64,000 nucleotides of DNA from CAYJAZ01 sp964371865. Its GTDB lineage: Bacteria; Desulfobacterota; Desulfovibrionia; Desulfovibrionales; Desulfovibrionaceae. Positions 61,425-64,000 of this stretch are shown one piece after another. The stretch lies in assembly GCA_964371865.1 (NCBI GenBank), contig CAYJOR010000006.1, positions 1 to 64,000 on the forward strand, given 5' to 3'. Both the position numbers and the translations under genes were made by a program. The notes under the pieces were generated by a model. That model saw only the letters and a program-made list of their open reading frames with translations, had not been told where the DNA came from and made no database searches. The first letter of the stretch is position 1, and each line of letters starts with the position of its first letter.

Positions 61425-64000
61425 ATGGATAAAAAGATAACCATAAAAGAACTCGCAAGTGAACTCAATATAGATCATTCTACAATGATGCGCGAGATTA
61501 AACATTTAAATATAAATGTAAAATCCTCAAAGAGCACGGTTACAGATGATGAAGCACTAAGTATTCGTAAACATTATAAAAGCGAAAGCACTGTAACAAG
61601 TAGTGTCCCTTCTGAAGATGGAGGGGTTATCTTGCGCCGTAGACGTGTAGTTGATGCTCCCGAAGGTTCAGAGGAAGAAAAAGTAGTTAGCAAAAGTGCT
61701 GAGAAAGCTAGCTCACCTAAAAAAGAAGCAAAAGAAGTTGCTGATAAAAAAGAAACTTCTGATAAAAAACCTTCTGAAAAGAAAGTTTCTGATAAAGCTG
61801 ACTCTGCACCAGAATCCAAAAAAACAGAACAAAAACCAGCAAAACCTCAACAGCCTAAAGCTGATGAAAAAGCTGTAAAAGAAAAAACTGCTGAACCAAG
61901 TGAAGTTTCAAAAGAACCTAAACCAGCAAAACAAAAAAAATCAAAACCTGCAACTCCGGCTGCAAGAATAATTCAGCCTGCGAAAATAATTGAACCGGTT
62001 GTTGAACCTAAAATTGAAGTAGCAAAAGAAGCACCGGTTGCAGTTGTAGCAGAAGCTCCTAAAGCTGAAAAACCAATACAAGAAAAAGCGCAAAAAGAAA
62101 CTGTAAACTCTGCTGAGAAAGAAGCTTCAAAAACTTCTGATAACAAACATAAAAATGATAAAAAATCTACAGCAACGATTTCTGCGCAACCTGATGGTAC
62201 TTCTACAAAGTCGATTTTACCTCCTGCTGGCGAACGCAGTTTTGCACAAAGAGTTGAAGCAACTCCTCATGAACCTCGTTCTCAAGTACGCGTAATTTCT
62301 AAACCTGCACCTCAACCTCCACGCGATCCAAATGCTCCAAAACCACAAGATTCTCGTCCTTCTCGTGATGGCCGTGATAATCGTGATGGTAGAGATAACC
62401 GCGATAACCGTGGTGGCGCTAGATTTAATAATAATAGAGGCGATCGCCCTGATAATCGTTCAGGTGACCGTCCACAAGGTCAGCGCCCGCAAGGACAAAG
62501 ACCACAAGGACAAGGTCAACGCCCTCAAGGACAAAGAGATTTCCAACCACGTGATAACAAAGATGGCGATCAACAACGTCCACCACGTCCAATGACTCCA
62601 CGTCCACCACGACCTGTTGATGGTGTTCCATTCCCAACTGAAGAACAAAGCCGTAAAAAACGTAATAAGAACAAAAAAGCGAGTGAGTTCTCAGAAACAG
62701 CTCCACAACCAGATTTCAAGTTTAATAAATACTCGTTTGGTATGGAAGATGATGATGCACCACGTCGTCGTAGAAAACCAAAGAAAAAAGATACTAGAAC
62801 ACAAGTAAATACAACTGCACCAATGAAAGCAGCGAAAAGAAAAATTCGTATAGAAGAAACTATTCGTCTTTCAGATATGGCTCACCAAATGGGCTTAAAA
62901 TCAAGTGAAATTATTAAAGTTCTTTTCGGACTTGGCGTTATGGCTACCATTAACTCCTCTCTTGATTTTGATACTGCAAGTGTAGTTGCTTCTGAATTTG
63001 AATATGAAGTTGAAAAAGTAGGTTTCTCAGCTGAAGAAGCTATCTTGCCAACAACTCCTGATACTCCTGAACAACTCAAACAACGTCCTCCTGTTGTTAC
63101 TATCATGGGTCACGTTGATCACGGTAAAACTTCCCTCCTTGATGCTATCCGTGAAACAAACGTTACTGCCGGCGAAGCTGGCGGTATCACTCAGCATATC
63201 GGTGCTTACCATGTACGTACAAAGCGCGGCGTGATTGCATTCCTTGATACTCCTGGTCACGAAGCTTTTACAGCTATGCGTCTTCGTGGAGCTCAAGTAA
63301 CTGATATCGTTGTTCTTGTTGTAGCCGCTGATGATGGTGTTATGGAACAAACCCGTGAAGCTATCAACCACGCAAGAGCTGCAGAAGTACCTATTATCGT
63401 TGCAGTAAACAAAATGGATAAAGAAGGCGCTAACCCAGATCGTGTTCTTCGTGAACTTGCTGAACTTGGCTTACAAGCCGAAGATTGGGGCGGAGATACT
63501 GTTGTATCAATGCTTTCAGCAAAAAAACGTGAAGGTATTGATGAACTTCTTGAGCTTATCATTCTTCAATCGGAACTTATGGAATTGAAAGCGAATCCGG
63601 ACAAACCGGCTCGTGGACACATTGTTGAAGCTAAACTTGACAAAGGTCGCGGACCTGTTGCTACTGTTCTTATCCAAGAAGGTACATTAAATCAAGGTGA
63701 TGCCTTTGTTTGTGGTGTATTTGCTGGACGTGTGCGTGCTCTCTTCAATGACCAAGGTAAGAAAATTATGTCAGCTGGTCCATCAGTACCAGTTGAAGTA
63801 CAGGGCTTTGAAGGTGTTCCTGATGCTGGTGAAGAATTCGTTTCTTTACAAGATGAAAAAATGGCTCGTAGAATTGCTGATACTCGTGCAATCAAGCAAA
63901 GAGAAAAAATTCTTGCTAAAGAATCACGCGTAACACTTGAAACGTTCCTTTCACGTAAGCCTGACAGCACTGAAGCAATGAAACTCAACCTTATCTTAAA
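61425..64000 (+). CDS. infB: Translation initiation factor IF-2 (partial, runs off the window)
   Basis: The GTPase that places initiator tRNA-fMet on the ribosome. The reading frame is open from ATG 61425 (GAAGG ribosome site at 61411) to the window end, 858 codons, and its stop is outside. IF2N-like start MDKKITIKELASELN; a linker of about 400 residues rich in Lys, Ala, Glu, Pro, then Arg/Gly/Asn/Gln repeats (RDGRDNRDGRD at about 307, PQGQRPQGQRPQGQ at about 350); a second IF2N at about 475-540; G domain with GHVDHGKTS (about 562), DTPGHEAFTAM, NKMDKEG; domain II follows. ylxR stop is 4 bases upstream. Confidence 0.97.
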   Translation, partial: MDKKITIKELASELNIDHSTMMREIKHLNINVKSSKSTVTDDEALSIRKHYKSESTVTSSVPSEDGGVILRRRRVVDAPEGSEEEKVVSKSAEKASSPKKEAKEVADKKETSDKKPSEKKVSDKADSAPESKKTEQKPAKPQQPKADEKAVKEKTAEPSEVSKEPKPAKQKKSKPATPAARIIQPAKIIEPVVEPKIEVAKEAPVAVVAEAPKAEKPIQEKAQKETVNSAEKEASKTSDNKHKNDKKSTATISAQPDGTSTKSILPPAGERSFAQRVEATPHEPRSQVRVISKPAPQPPRDPNAPKPQDSRPSRDGRDNRDGRDNRDNRGGARFNNNRGDRPDNRSGDRPQGQRPQGQRPQGQGQRPQGQRDFQPRDNKDGDQQRPPRPMTPRPPRPVDGVPFPTEEQSRKKRNKNKKASEFSETAPQPDFKFNKYSFGMEDDDAPRRRRKPKKKDTRTQVNTTAPMKAAKRKIRIEETIRLSDMAHQMGLKSSEIIKVLFGLGVMATINSSLDFDTASVVASEFEYEVEKVGFSAEEAILPTTPDTPEQLKQRPPVVTIMGHVDHGKTSLLDAIRETNVTAGEAGGITQHIGAYHVRTKRGVIAFLDTPGHEAFTAMRLRGAQVTDIVVLVVAADDGVMEQTREAINHARAAEVPIIVAVNKMDKEGANPDRVLRELAELGLQAEDWGGDTVVSMLSAKKREGIDELLELIILQSELMELKANPDKPARGHIVEAKLDKGRGPVATVLIQEGTLNQGDAFVCGVFAGRVRALFNDQGKKIMSAGPSVPVEVQGFEGVPDAGEEFVSLQDEKMARRIADTRAIKQREKILAKESRVTLETFLSRKPDSTEAMKLNLIL

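Noticed and set aside
62425..62706. Val/Asp-rich minus-strand frames opposite infB
   Set aside because: They mirror the Gln-Gly-Arg-Pro repeats of the IF-2 linker; no ribosome site or promoter.

Overview
The window is a low-GC chromosome segment from a strict anaerobe of the Desulfovibrio group (Desulfovibrionaceae or a close relative). Three things point there. A near full-length homologue of the Desulfovibrio gigas molybdenum aldehyde oxidoreductase Mop is present with every Fe-S cysteine at the published position. Mop sits inside an accessory gene set that I recall from Desulfovibrio vulgaris (DVU_1551-DVU_1559 type families). An AhbC-type radical SAM enzyme of the siroheme-dependent haem route is also present. 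The genus is inferred from protein resemblance only. I see no insertion sequence, prophage, CRISPR array or rRNA operon.

Layout. 0-1.4 kb: initiator tRNA, a C-GCAxxG-C-C redox protein and a nitroreductase-like protein, all on the minus strand. 1.7-14.9 kb: mop followed by nine co-oriented genes (dicluster oxidoreductase, small CxxC protein, second C-GCAxxG-C-C protein, radical SAM TrsS-like, AMP-forming ligase, XdhC, NTP transferase-HD fusion, histidine phosphatase, TrsM-like methyltransferase). This is the most unusual region: it pairs a recognisable molybdopterin-cytosine-dinucleotide maturation module (XdhC plus MocA-like) with enzymes of unknown chemistry. 15-17.2 kb: a chemoreceptor. 17.3-24.1 kb, minus strand: thiC under a TPP riboswitch, a fmdB-hemC-lon-like operon, and small conserved genes (DUF465, YggT, TPR). 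24.4-29.9 kb, plus strand: azlCD, rlpA, xerD and a DHH-CBS-nucleotidyltransferase fusion. 30-32.2 kb: small motility-type protein under a sigma28-type promoter, yjdM, and a cutA-nucleotidyltransferase pair. 32.5-35.6 kb: an unrecognised exported protein and a potassium channel. 35.9-40.7 kb: a response regulator (HD-GYP) plus hybrid kinase operon. 40.9-47 kb: crcB, ahbC, miaA, ksgA-hom, alaC. 47.2-55.7 kb: recD2, lapA, mutS, lipoprotein, sodC, recN. 55.8-58.8 kb: an orphan dppBC-type permease pair and what looks like RdgC split into two genes. 59.2-64 kb: the rimP-nusA-ylxR-infB operon behind an attenuator-like leader; infB runs off the window.

How the genes work together. The mop block reads as one expression unit making a molybdo-iron-sulfur hydroxylase and the proteins that mature, protect or couple it. 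HemC and AhbC are two steps of haem synthesis through siroheme. RecD2, MutS, RecN, XerD and RdgC are housekeeping DNA maintenance genes. The two-component pair and chemoreceptor serve signalling and motility. Regulatory elements readable by eye include a TPP riboswitch with an apparent Shine-Dalgarno sequestering hairpin, terminator-like hairpins in the leaders of mop and rimP-nusA-infB, a sigma28 promoter, and dyads over the mop, sodC and response-regulator promoters. A family of long intergenic palindromes is also visible. All motif positions were read by eye; no alignment, folding or database search was run.
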